Origin: Brachybacterium huguangmaarense | GTDB lineage: Bacteria > Actinomycetota > Actinomycetes > Actinomycetales > Dermabacteraceae | Reading direction: 5' to 3' | DNA: 64,000 nucleotides | Assembly: GCF_025725725.1 (NCBI RefSeq) | Contig: NZ_CP107020.1 | Span: 248,001-312,000, forward strand | Part shown: positions 47,629-56,895 of the stretch, piece after piece | Position numbering within the stretch: the first letter of the stretch is position 1 | Layout: every line of letters starts with the position of its first letter | Position numbers and translations under genes: made by a program | Notes under the pieces: model-generated | Database searches by the model: none | Seen by the model: only the letters and a program-made list of their open reading frames with translations | What the model was told of the DNA's origin: nothing

Positions 47629-48936
47629 TCAGTGCGGGTGCGCGACGCGGCGCCAGCTGGGCGAGGTCGCGAGGTGGGCGAGCGCGAGCCCGAAGCCGGC
47701 GGCGAGGATCACCTGCACCGCCTCCTGGAGCAGCATGAGGGAGCCCGTGACGTCGCCCGTATTCATGAGCGAGAACGCCGTGTAGAGGGTGAAGCCGGGG
47801 ATCATGATGACGACGGCGGGCACCGAGATGCTCGTGCGCGGGATGTGCCAGATGCGTGCGGCCGTGTAGGCGAGCACGCCCACCAGGGTGGTCGCGGCGA
47901 GCGTCGCGAGCTGGGGCGGGACCTCGCCGGTCGTCATCACGAAGCGCAGGGTGTTGGCCACGAGCGAGACCAGGGCGGCGCCCAGCGCGATCCGCCACGG
48001 CGAGTTGAAGATGACCGCGAAGCCGAGCACGCCCACGAAGGTCGCGAGCGCGCGCAGCGGCAGCTCGGCGGCGAGCGGCAGGGTCAGCAGGTTGGTGGAG
48101 TCCGGGCCCATCCCCACGGCGATGCCGACGGCCCACACGCTCGCGGCGGCCGCGAGGATGATCATCATCGAGTAGGTCAGGCGCGCGACCCCGGCGCTGA
48201 AGTCGGACCGCACGATGTCCAGGATCCCGGTGATGAGCGGGAAGCCGGGCACGAGGAAGAGCACCGCGGCCAGATAGCCGCCGCGGTGCCCGGGCTCGAT
48301 CACCCCGAGCAGGGTCGGCACCCCCACCGCGAGCGCGTACACGCCGCTCGTGAGGGCCGCGGCGATCACCGTGACGAGCAGGTGGTTCCAGTGCCGCCGT
48401 TGCATCGTCCGGCGCACGGCCTGGCCCGCGATCGCGGCGATCAGCACCGCGAGCATCTCGATGGGACCGCCGCCGTTGAGGAAGGAGAACGCCGCGCACG
48501 CGAGGCCCGCGGCGAGCGCGTTGACGAGAGCCCCGTACAGCGGCGGCCGGGCCGCGATGCGCGCGAGCTGCTCGAAGATCTCGGCGGCGCTCACGCGCGC
48601 GGGCAGCTGCTCGACCATGCGGTGGATGCGGGCGAGGTGATCCACGTCCACGCCCACGTGGTCCGGCTGGGTGATCCGAGTGCGATAGCGGCCGCCGAGG
48701 GTCGCGGTCGCCGTGATGTCCGTGAACGTGACGATCGAGCTGAACGAGTCCAGGCCGAGGGCGCGCGCGGTGAGCGCCATCGCGGCCTTGACCCGGTAGG
48801 AGGCCATGCCGCCCGACAGCAGGGCGCTGCCGACCGCCGCGGCCGCCTCGGAGCGCACCGTCAGCGAGTCGACGGCGCCGAGGGGGCTCGTGGTGGTGGG
48901 GAGCGGGGCCGGTCGCGGCTGCGCATCGGGGTCCAT
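47629..48936 (-). CDS. ThrE-family threonine/serine exporter
   Basis: This 435-residue protein combines both ThrE halves in one chain. The N-terminal domain (about 25-150) has LSGGMASYRVKAAMALTARALGLDS and VDVDHLARIHRMV. About ten helices then follow, including FLVPGFPLITGILDIVRSDF near 228 and VPAVVIMIPGFTLYTAFSLMN near 376. The family exports threonine and serine with proton motive force. A TAGCCT box precedes ATG 48936. A 93-base gap separates it from the converging lacI. Confidence 0.9.
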   Translation of the reverse strand: MDPDAQPRPAPLPTTTSPLGAVDSLTVRSEAAAAVGSALLSGGMASYRVKAAMALTARALGLDSFSSIVTFTDITATATLGGRYRTRITQPDHVGVDVDHLARIHRMVEQLPARVSAAEIFEQLARIAARPPLYGALVNALAAGLACAAFSFLNGGGPIEMLAVLIAAIAGQAVRRTMQRRHWNHLLVTVIAAALTSGVYALAVGVPTLLGVIEPGHRGGYLAAVLFLVPGFPLITGILDIVRSDFSAGVARLTYSMMIILAAAASVWAVGIAVGMGPDSTNLLTLPLAAELPLRALATFVGVLGFAVIFNSPWRIALGAALVSLVANTLRFVMTTGEVPPQLATLAATTLVGVLAYTAARIWHIPRTSISVPAVVIMIPGFTLYTAFSLMNTGDVTGSLMLLQEAVQVILAAGFGLALAHLATSPSWRRVAHPH

Positions 48937-48942
48937 GCTCCG

Positions 48943-48948
48943 AGGCTA
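48943..48948 (-). promoter_or_regulatory. -10 box before the ThrE-family gene
   Basis: On the minus strand TAGCCT ends six bases before ATG 48936. The box begins inside the last codons of the upstream gene (stop 48946), so the exporter may have its own leaderless promoter. Confidence 0.4.
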
Positions 48949-49734
48949 TCCCCGAGTCCCCGGCCGCCCCGGGTCCGACGGCGGCGGGTCCTCGGGGCGA
49001 GTGCTCTCCTTGCCGCCGAGCACCCGGCGCACGTGGTCGAGCTCACGCTCGAACTCCGCGGGGTCCTCGTACTCGGGGCGCCAGGGGATGTCGTAGCGCT
49101 CGGCGAGCACGCGATGCGCCGCGGTGCGCCGTCGGCGTCGTGCGGCAGCTGCGAGCACGGGGCGCGGCGGGGACACGGAGAGCCCGGCCGCCTCCTGGAG
49201 GGCGCGCAGCCCGTCGAACGAGGCGTCGTCCCAGCCGATGTGCGGGATGACCCACTGCTCCGCCTCGCGGTCGTCGCCGGGATGTGCCCCGCCCGGCAGC
49301 AGGCCGATCAGGGCGACGGCGTCCCGGTCGGCCTCGCCGACGGCCCACACGACGTCGGCCACGGGGCGGTCGGGCAGGCGGCGCAGGCCGCGGCGGCGGG
49401 AGAGGGTGCCGTGCTCGGGGTCGAGCAGGACCAGGCGCCGCGAGAGCACGATCGGGAGCAGCGCCCACAGGGCGAGCAGGGCCCACAGCAGGACGAACGC
49501 GACGAGCAGCTGGACGCCGAGGGTGTCGGCGGCGTGCACGGCGCCGCCGAGGCGCACCCGCACGGCGGGCCGGAGCACCCACTGCTGGACGGCGGCGGCG
49601 CCGAGGGGGGACAGCACGAGGCTCACGATCGGGAGGCCCACGAGGGCGGCGGGGAGGTACCGCGCGCCGAGCGAGGCGCCCACCAGGAGCTGGCCGCGCC
49701 GCGTGCGGCGCGGAGCCGGCGCGCCCGCGCTCAT
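48946..49734 (-). CDS. Membrane protein of unknown function
   Basis: This 262-residue protein has two hydrophobic segments (about 24-50 and 72-96), then LSRRLVLLDPEHGTLSRRRGLRRLPDRPVADVVWAVGE and a predicted cytoplasmic C-terminal half ending in a disordered acidic/proline tail. The middle, with GGAHPGDDREAEQWVIPHIGWDDASFDGLRALQ, resembles small regulatory or PH-like domains, but I cannot name a family. Its ATG overlaps the pseudouridine synthase stop (ATGA), so it is in that operon. Confidence 0.72.
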   Translation of the reverse strand: MSAGAPAPRRTRRGQLLVGASLGARYLPAALVGLPIVSLVLSPLGAAAVQQWVLRPAVRVRLGGAVHAADTLGVQLLVAFVLLWALLALWALLPIVLSRRLVLLDPEHGTLSRRRGLRRLPDRPVADVVWAVGEADRDAVALIGLLPGGAHPGDDREAEQWVIPHIGWDDASFDGLRALQEAAGLSVSPPRPVLAAAARRRRRTAAHRVLAERYDIPWRPEYEDPAEFERELDHVRRVLGGKESTRPEDPPPSDPGRPGTRG

Positions 49735-50759
49735 CGGCCGGGCTCCCGCGGGCTCGGGTCCAGGGTGCGCCGCGAGGTGAAGACGTGCTCGTGTCCCGTG
49801 ATCGGGTCGGCGAAGGCGAGGCGCCGGGCGAGCAGCTGGAGGTCGCCGCACGCGGCCTCGGGCCGCTCGACGGGGTACAGGTCGTCGCCGAGGATCGGGG
49901 TGCCGAGCGCCGCGAGCTGCACGCGCAGCTGATGGGTGCGGCCGGTGGCCGGCCACAGGCCGACGAGCGCCTCCCCCACGCCGGTCGAGAGCACCTCGAG
50001 CTCGGTGCGCGCGTTGGGCTCGCCGTCCACGACGCGGGTGCGGCGCCACCCGCGCTCGCGCGCGAGCCGATGGACCAGGAGGCGGCGCTCCCCCGCCCTC
50101 GGTCGCCAGCTCGCGTCACGGCTCGTGTCGAGCCGGGCGAGGTAGTGCTTGCGGACGAGTCCGCGCGCGAACAGCTGCTGATAGTCGCCGCGCTCCTCGG
50201 GTCGGATGCCGAAGGCCAGCACACCCGCGGTGCGCCGATCGAGGCGGTGCAGGGGCACGAGGTCGACGAGGCCGGTGGCCCGACGCAGGCGCACGAGGGC
50301 GCTCGCGAGCACGTGCGTGCCGCGCGGGGTGCTCGCCATGCCGTGCGGCTTGTCGAGCACGAGCAGGTGCTCGTCGCGGTGGAGCACGACGAGCTCGGCC
50401 TCGGGCACGTGCTCGGGCGCGAGCTCGCGGTGGAACCACAGCTCGTCGCCGGGTCGCACGACGTCGTGGGCACGCCAGGGCGTGCCGTCGGCATGCACCA
50501 CGTCGCCCCGGGCGAAGCGGAGCGCGAGATCGGTGGCCCCGGCAGACAGCAGCGGCGGGAAGCGCGCGGCGAGCACCTCGGCGGCGGTCCGCACGGCCGG
50601 CGTCGGGCCGGGATCCGCCGGCAGGCTCACCCCGTCGGCGCGGGCGACGAGGCGCACGGGGTCCAGCCCCTCGCGCTGGGCCAGCGGCGCCGCGGCCTCG
50701 CGCTCGCGGCGGCGGGCATGACGGCGCGCGGACCGGCCGGGAGCGATCAGAGCCCCCAC
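49731..50759 (-). CDS. RluA-family pseudouridine synthase
   Basis: This 342-residue enzyme isomerises uridine in RNA. An N-terminal region (about 50-110) resembles an S4-like extension. The catalytic domain has LVLDKPHGMASTPRG near 132, the catalytic aspartate in VPLHRLDRRTAGVLAFG near 169, and GRTHQLRVQLAALGTPILGDDLYP near 270. The open frame has no ATG; GTG 50759 inside the end of the upstream gene (13-base overlap) is the likely start. The RNA target is unknown. Confidence 0.88.
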   Translation of the reverse strand: MGALIAPGRSARRHARRREREAAAPLAQREGLDPVRLVARADGVSLPADPGPTPAVRTAAEVLAARFPPLLSAGATDLALRFARGDVVHADGTPWRAHDVVRPGDELWFHRELAPEHVPEAELVVLHRDEHLLVLDKPHGMASTPRGTHVLASALVRLRRATGLVDLVPLHRLDRRTAGVLAFGIRPEERGDYQQLFARGLVRKHYLARLDTSRDASWRPRAGERRLLVHRLARERGWRRTRVVDGEPNARTELEVLSTGVGEALVGLWPATGRTHQLRVQLAALGTPILGDDLYPVERPEAACGDLQLLARRLAFADPITGHEHVFTSRRTLDPSPREPGR

Positions 50760-51448
50760 ACGATGAAGGTCAGGATGTTGTGCGCGGCGTAGAAGGCGAC
50801 GACCGCGAGCAGCACGAGCCCGGGATGGAGGTCCGCGACCGGGATCGACCGCGGCACGCGCGTGCGCAGCTCCCGCGGCGCGAGCTGGTCGACCTCCTCG
50901 ACCTCGGTCCCCGCGGCACGCGCCTGGTCGATCACGGCGTGCTGGGCGCGGGCGCCGAAGAGGCGTCCGGAGAAGGTCGCGAGGCGGCGTCCGTTGGTGC
51001 CGACCACGTAGACCCCGTCGTAGGGGTCCTCGGGCGCGGGCACCCGTTCGGTCGGCAGCGGCACGCGCGTCACGTCGCGCACCGCGACGAGCCGGGCCAC
51101 GTCCGACCACTCGTGGGAGACGGCGCGCCGGAACAGGCCGTGCGTCGCGAAGCCCTGCTCGCCGACGGTGAGCCAGGAGGTGATGGTGCGCAGGCAGATC
51201 ACGACGGCGGCGACGAGGATCAGCAACCACAGCACGAGCGGGAGGGTGAACAGCACCTCGTGGAAGAGGGCGTCGTCGTTCCAGAGGCGCTGTCCGATGA
51301 AGCTCGTGAGCACGAGGAACTCGAGCACGACCACGAAGGTGATGGCGCCGACGAGAGCGGCCATCACGGCCGAGCGCATCGGGCCGAACACGTGCGAGGG
51401 CTCGCCGTGGTCGCGCGGGACCGCGGTGGTCTCGTGGGGCGTGTGCAC
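50747..51448 (-). CDS. PH-domain-like membrane protein
   Basis: This 233-residue protein has two N-terminal helices (about 28-50 and 65-88), a cytoplasmic domain of about 100 residues with LTVGEQGFATHGLFRRAVSHEWSDVARLVAVRDV, the typical bacterial PH-like strand pattern, and a C-terminal helix ending LVLLAVVAFYAAHNILTFIV. Function is unknown. GTG 51448 is the start because GGAGGA lies six bases upstream; a longer frame lacks one. It leads a three-gene run with the pseudouridine synthase. Confidence 0.75.
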   Translation of the reverse strand: MHTPHETTAVPRDHGEPSHVFGPMRSAVMAALVGAITFVVVLEFLVLTSFIGQRLWNDDALFHEVLFTLPLVLWLLILVAAVVICLRTITSWLTVGEQGFATHGLFRRAVSHEWSDVARLVAVRDVTRVPLPTERVPAPEDPYDGVYVVGTNGRRLATFSGRLFGARAQHAVIDQARAAGTEVEEVDQLAPRELRTRVPRSIPVADLHPGLVLLAVVAFYAAHNILTFIVWGL

Positions 51449-51621
51449 GTTCACTCCTCCAGCACCTGCGGGTGCGACGCGTCGAGGCCGTCGCCGCGCC
51501 CGCGAGGGGATCGGACGCCGATGCCGGAACAGGTCCCATCCTAGGTGGGGGCACCGACGGATCACGGGCCCGACGGTCCGTGGACACGCCGGGTCCCGTC
51601 GTGGTCGCGCCCGGACGCGAC

Positions 51622-51654
51622 GATGCCCCGGCCGCGCAGGGCGGCCGGGGCATC
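51622..51654 (-). terminator. Terminator after groEL
   Basis: GATGCCCCGGCCGC pairs with GCGGCCGGGGCATC around a five-base loop, 35 bases downstream of the groEL stop. Confidence 0.8.
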
Positions 51655-51688
51655 GGACGGGACGATCAGGCGATCACGCCTCGGCGTC

Positions 51689-53281
<1,593 letters not shown>

Positions 53282-53287
53282 TCAGCC

Positions 53288-53584
53288 TCAGTTCTCGATG
53301 ACGGCGAGGATGTCGCGCGAGCCCAGGATCAGGAACTCGTCGCCGCCGTACTTGAGCTCGGTGCCGCCGTACTTGGAGAAGACGACCTTGTCGCCGACCT
53401 TCACGTCGAGCGGGATCCGCTGGCCCTTGTCGTCGAAGCGGCCCTCGCCGACGGCGACAACCTCGCCCTCCTGGGGCTTCTCCTTCGCGGTGTCCGGGAT
53501 GACCAGGCCGGAGGCGGTGGTCTGCTCGGCCTCGGTCGGCTTGATGACGACGCGATCCTCGAGGGGCTTGATGGAGACCGACAT
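53288..53584 (-). CDS. groS: Co-chaperonin GroES
   Basis: This 98-residue co-chaperonin caps GroEL. It shows [40 protein letters not shown] and [22 protein letters not shown] 53584 has GGAG eight bases upstream; the in-frame GTG at 53593 is too close to that site to be used. Confidence 0.97.
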   Translation of the reverse strand: MSVSIKPLEDRVVIKPTEAEQTTASGLVIPDTAKEKPQEGEVVAVGEGRFDDKGQRIPLDVKVGDKVVFSKYGGTELKYGGDEFLILGSRDILAVIEN

Positions 53585-53725
53585 GCGGCTCACTCCTTCA
53601 TGTTCAGTGGACTTCGATGAGTTCGTGGATGGTCTGACCGGCTGCCGATCGTCGTCGCGGTGCCGAGCGGCGTGGTCCTCGCGACAGCACCTGGCACTCG
53701 GGCCCTGTGACTGCCAACACGGCTC

Positions 53726-53754
53726 ACTCTAGAACCCGTCTGGCACTCGTGCAA
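53726..53754 (-). promoter_or_regulatory. groESL promoter
   Basis: On the minus strand TTGCAC and TAGAGT are 17 bases apart. The -35 lies in the loop of the CIRCE element, so HrcA binding would block it. Confidence 0.7.
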
Positions 53755-53766
53755 CGTGAGTGCTAA
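53740..53766. promoter_or_regulatory. CIRCE operator (HrcA site)
   Basis: On the minus strand TTAGCACTC-N9-GAGTGCCAG. The first arm is a perfect consensus; the second differs at two bases (GAGTGCTAA expected). A spare copy of the second arm, CTGGCACTCG, recurs at 53691-53700. Confidence 0.9.
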
Positions 53767-54098
53767 CCGTGGCGGGCTGCGTTCACCGTGAGCGGAGAGC
53801 CCGGCTCGCCGGCGGGCCGGCCGAGCGGAGCCACGGCGGCGCGGACGGGTCCTGACGGGACCGGCGGAGCAGGACTCCATGGCCTGCGTCACGCCGCCTG
53901 CCGGTCACCCGTGACGCGCGGAAGGCGCAGGTCACGGGTGCTTTGTGAGACGGGCGACCCTCGGCGCCGCTGCGCGTGCACAACCGCGCCGGACGCGGCA
54001 GAATATCGAGTGTTGACACGCGCTTGACACGACGATCCACGAGAGCTAGCCGTCGTGCGGCGCGTCACCCCATCACCCTGAGACGGAGGACCCTTCCC
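53767..54098. other. 332-base gap with an unexplained hairpin and tandem -35-like boxes
   Basis: CACCCGTGAC (53906-53915) pairs with GTCACGGGTG (53931-53940); inside, GCGC pairs with GCGC around GGAAG, giving a 14-pair stem with a two-base bulge. Two TTGACA boxes follow at 54013-54018 and 54024-54029. The second has TAGCCG 17 bases downstream and could drive the 65-residue gene. No gene is supported within the gap. Confidence 0.5.
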
Positions 54099-54296
54099 AT
54101 GACCACGACCGTGGACACCGACCGCCGAGGCTCCCGCATGGACGCCTTCCTGCGCACCGCCGCTCGTCGCAGCGCCGTGCTGCGCGGTGCGGGGCAGGAC
54201 GGCGCGCACGGCGCCGCGACGCCCGACGGCGAGCTGTCCGAGCTCAGCCGCGTGCGCACCACGCAGGGGCTGAGCCCCCAGCAGCTCGTGCGCTGA
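54099..54296 (+). CDS. Small hypothetical protein (65 residues)
   Basis: ATG 54099 has GGAGGA eight bases upstream, and the frame ends before a terminator, so translation is credible. The protein is hydrophilic and helical (MDAFLRTAARRSAVLRGAG), with an acidic middle (TPDGELSELSRVR) and a GLSPQQLVR end. It has no cysteine or membrane segment. I recognise no family. Its promoter region holds two TTGACA boxes. Confidence 0.6.
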   Translation: MTTTVDTDRRGSRMDAFLRTAARRSAVLRGAGQDGAHGAATPDGELSELSRVRTTQGLSPQQLVR

Positions 54297-54331
54297 TCCG
54301 GCGCGCCCTCGCGGCGCCCGCCCGCCGACCG

Positions 54332-54358
54332 CGCCCGGCCCCGCAGGGGGACCGGGCG
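54332..54358. terminator. Terminator between the 65-residue gene and cpdA
   Basis: CGCCCGGCCCC pairs with GGGG-A-CCGGGCG around a short loop, between convergent genes. Confidence 0.65.
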
Positions 54359-54378
54359 TTCGTGCGTCCGGGGGTCGG

Positions 54379-55254
54379 TCAGACCGCGCCGGGACGACCC
54401 GCGGCCGCGACGATCGCATCGATCTCGGCCGGTCCGAAGCCGTACACGGGCCGAGCGGGATCGGCGAGCTCGTCCCCGGCGCTCGCCCAGACGGCGGTGC
54501 TGACCTGCGGTGCCGAGCCCGGCTCGCCCGTGAGCTCGACGAGGCTCGCCCCCGAGAGGGCGAGGGCCCGGGCCCGGTCGCGCGGCCCGAGCGGGTCCAC
54601 GACATCGGCGATGCCGGGCACGACGTGCACGGGGATGCCCGCGATGCTCCCGGACATCTCGTGGTGGTAGTGCCCGGAGACGACGAGGCGCACGTCGGTG
54701 CCGGTGAGCACGTCCGCGAGGCTCTCCAGGTCGTCGAGGTCGAGGGCGGCCATGAGGCGCGTCGCCGCCGGCAGCGGCGGATGGTGCACGGCCAGGACCG
54801 TCCCGGCGGCGGCCGGCTCGGCGAGCACCGTGCGCAGCCACTCCAGCTGCGGGGCGTCGAGGTGGCCGTAGCCCGCGCGCGGGACCGAGGAGTCGAGCGC
54901 GACGATCCGCAGTCCGCCCGGCGTGGTGAGCACGCGGTCCTGCCACGGCTCGCCGTGGTCGCCCGGGCCGACGACGGTGGCGTAGGCCACGGGCACGTCG
55001 TGGTTGCCCATGGCCACCGCGAGCACGGCGCCGTGGGCCCGGGCGAACGGGTCGAGCTGGTCGTGCAGGGCGCGGTAGCTCGCGACGCTGCCGTCCTCCG
55101 AGGCGTCGCCGGTGTGGATCACCGCCTCGAGCGGGCCGACGTCGGCGAGGCGGTCGAGCACGCCCGCCAGCGCCGCGGCGGTGTCGATGCGGTCGTACTG
55201 GCGAGGGGCGGGGTCGCCGAACAGGTGGGTGTCGCTCAGCTGGAGGATGCGCAT
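54379..55254 (-). CDS. Metallophosphoesterase, CpdA-like 3',5'-cyclic nucleotide phosphodiesterase
   Basis: This 291-residue enzyme has the calcineurin-like motifs of the CpdA group: ILQLSDTHLFGD near 3 (D-x-H), VIHTGDASEDGSVASYRALHDQL near 45 (GDxxE/D), VAMGNHDVPV near 79 (GNHD), LAVHHPPLP near 154 and VVSGHYHHE near 190 (GHxH). It likely hydrolyses cAMP or a related phosphodiester in the cytosol. A TAGCGT box six bases before ATG 55254 marks a leaderless start. Confidence 0.87.
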   Translation of the reverse strand: MRILQLSDTHLFGDPAPRQYDRIDTAAALAGVLDRLADVGPLEAVIHTGDASEDGSVASYRALHDQLDPFARAHGAVLAVAMGNHDVPVAYATVVGPGDHGEPWQDRVLTTPGGLRIVALDSSVPRAGYGHLDAPQLEWLRTVLAEPAAAGTVLAVHHPPLPAATRLMAALDLDDLESLADVLTGTDVRLVVSGHYHHEMSGSIAGIPVHVVPGIADVVDPLGPRDRARALALSGASLVELTGEPGSAPQVSTAVWASAGDELADPARPVYGFGPAEIDAIVAAAGRPGAV

Positions 55255-55260
55255 GGCCCC

Positions 55261-55266
55261 ACGCTA
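55261..55266 (-). promoter_or_regulatory. -10 box, leaderless start of the phosphodiesterase gene
   Basis: On the minus strand TAGCGT ends six bases before ATG 55254. Confidence 0.5.
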
Positions 55267-55330
55267 CGGCGCTCCGCGGCCGGTGCGGGCGCCGGCCGGG
55301 AGGTTCGGACGGGCGGGTCGGACGGGCGGG

Positions 55331-55810
55331 TCAGCCGAGCGCGCCGACCCACTCGTCGGAGCCGTCGGTGAACTCCTGGCGCTTCCAGATCGGCAGGCGT
55401 CGCTTGACCGTGTCCACGAGGTCGTCGCACGCGGCGAAGGCGAGCTTGCGATGGGGCGCGGAGACCGCGCACGCCAGCGCCGTCTCCCCCACCATGAGGG
55501 GGCCGTACCGGTGGGCGACGGCGACGAGCACGTCCGCGTAGCGGCCGGCGATCTCGACGGCGACCTGCTCGATCACGTCCTGCGCGCTCGGGTGGGCCGA
55601 ATAGTCCAGGCGCAGCACGCCCTTGCCGTCGTCGTGGTCGCGCACGACGCCGTCGAAGGTGACGACGGCGCCGCAGCGCGGATCGGTCACGAGGGAGGCC
55701 ATCCGCATGGTCGTGACCTCGTCGGTGGTCACGGCGGCGTAGGCGACGCGCTCGGCGGCGTGGCCCATCGCGGGGTCGCCGGGCACGCGCAGGGACTCGG
55801 GGTCGGTCAT
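55331..55810 (-). CDS. moaE: Molybdopterin synthase large subunit
   Basis: MoaE, with MoaD, inserts sulfur into precursor Z to make molybdopterin. The 159-residue protein has CGAVVTFDGVVRDHDDGKGV near 46, LDYSAHPSAQDVIEQVAVEI near 68, HRYGPLMVGETALACAVSAPHRKLAFAACDDLVD near 100, and the catalytic-lysine end RRLPIWKRQEFTDGSDEWV. About 30 extra N-terminal residues precede the core. GGAG lies just before the ATG. Confidence 0.94.
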   Translation of the reverse strand: MTDPESLRVPGDPAMGHAAERVAYAAVTTDEVTTMRMASLVTDPRCGAVVTFDGVVRDHDDGKGVLRLDYSAHPSAQDVIEQVAVEIAGRYADVLVAVAHRYGPLMVGETALACAVSAPHRKLAFAACDDLVDTVKRRLPIWKRQEFTDGSDEWVGALG

Positions 55811-55853
55811 GGTCTCCTCGGAGGGTCGGTGGGGCCGGTGTCGGGGCGCGCGG

Positions 55854-56327
55854 TCATGGGTGCCCGCCGCCGTCGCGCTGGGTGAGCAGGTGGTCCAGGA
55901 GCGGTTCGAGCACGGCGATGCCGTCCCGCACGCCGCCCGGCGAGCCGGGCAGGTTCACGACGATGCTGCGTCGTGCGACGCCCGCGAGGCCGCGGCTGAG
56001 CACAGCGAGCGGGGTCGCCGTCTCGCCGCGCCGGCGGATCGCCTCGGCGATGCCCGGCAGCTCGCGATCCAGGAGCGGCGCGGTCTGCTCGGGGGTGGTG
56101 TCCGAGGGGCTGATGCCGGTGCCGCCCGAGCTGATGACGAGGTCGACGCCCGCGCCGATCGCGTCGGCCAGGGCGGCGCCCACGGCCGGTCCGTCGGGGA
56201 CGACGACGGGGGCGGGCACGTCGTGGCCGCGGCCCGTGAGCCAGTCGTGCAGCACGGGGCCTGTGCGGTCGGTGTAGTCGCCCGCCGCGGCCCGGGTCGA
56301 GGCGATCACGATGCGGGCGGTCGTCAT
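55854..56327 (-). CDS. Molybdopterin adenylyltransferase (MogA/MoaB family)
   Basis: This 157-residue protein has the MoCF-binding fold: IVIASTRAAAGDYTDRTGPVL near 6, DLVISSGGTGISPSDTTPEQTAPLLDRELPGIAEAIR near 64 and SIVVNLPGSPGGVRDGIAVLEPLLDHLL near 118. It activates molybdopterin with ATP before metal insertion by MoeA. Its ATG overlaps the moaC stop (ATGA). Confidence 0.93.
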   Translation of the reverse strand: MTTARIVIASTRAAAGDYTDRTGPVLHDWLTGRGHDVPAPVVVPDGPAVGAALADAIGAGVDLVISSGGTGISPSDTTPEQTAPLLDRELPGIAEAIRRRGETATPLAVLSRGLAGVARRSIVVNLPGSPGGVRDGIAVLEPLLDHLLTQRDGGGHP

Positions 56328-56887
56328 CGCTCCTCCTGCGTCGCGGCGCCCTTGGCGCCGCCGGCGCGCTCGCGGTCCCAGTCGCCGCTCTTGCCGCCGG
56401 ACTTCGCGAGCACCTGGACCGCCTCGATCGTCGCGAGATGGTCGACGGCCTTGATCATGTCGAACAGCGTGAGCGCGGCGACCGTGACGGCGGTCAGCGC
56501 CTCCATCTCGACGCCCGTCACGCCTCGCGTGCGCACCCGGGCCAGGATCTCGACGACGTCGTCGTGGGCGTCGAGATCGACCTCGACGCCCGTCAGGGGC
56601 AGGGGATGGCACAGGGGCACGAGATCGCTCGTGCGCTTGGCGCCCATGATCCCGGCCAGGCGCGCGACGGACAGGGCCTCCCCCTTGGGCAGGTCGCCGT
56701 CGACGATGCGGGCGACCACGTCGGGGCGGGTGCGCAGCACGGCGCGGGCCGCGGCCGAGCGCGAGGTGGTCGTCTTGCCGGTCACGTCGACCATGTGGGC
56801 GCTGCCGTCGGCGCGCACATGGGTGAGGTCGTCGGCCAGGTCCGCCTCGGCCGGACGGCCGGCGGGGGACGGCGCGGGGTCGCTCAT
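56324..56887 (-). CDS. moaC: Cyclic pyranopterin monophosphate synthase
   Basis: MoaC converts the MoaA product to cyclic pyranopterin monophosphate. The 187-residue protein has MVDVTGKTTTSRSAAARAVL near 32, GIMGAKRTSDLVPLCHPLPLTGVEVDLD near 79 (active site), GVTGVEMEALTAVTVAALTLFDMIKAVD near 123, and a final KSGGKSGDW. The N-terminal 20 residues are disordered. It overlaps mog and follows moeA by eight bases. Confidence 0.95.
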   Translation of the reverse strand: MSDPAPSPAGRPAEADLADDLTHVRADGSAHMVDVTGKTTTSRSAAARAVLRTRPDVVARIVDGDLPKGEALSVARLAGIMGAKRTSDLVPLCHPLPLTGVEVDLDAHDDVVEILARVRTRGVTGVEMEALTAVTVAALTLFDMIKAVDHLATIEAVQVLAKSGGKSGDWDRERAGGAKGAATQEER

Positions 56888-56895
56888 CGTTCTCC

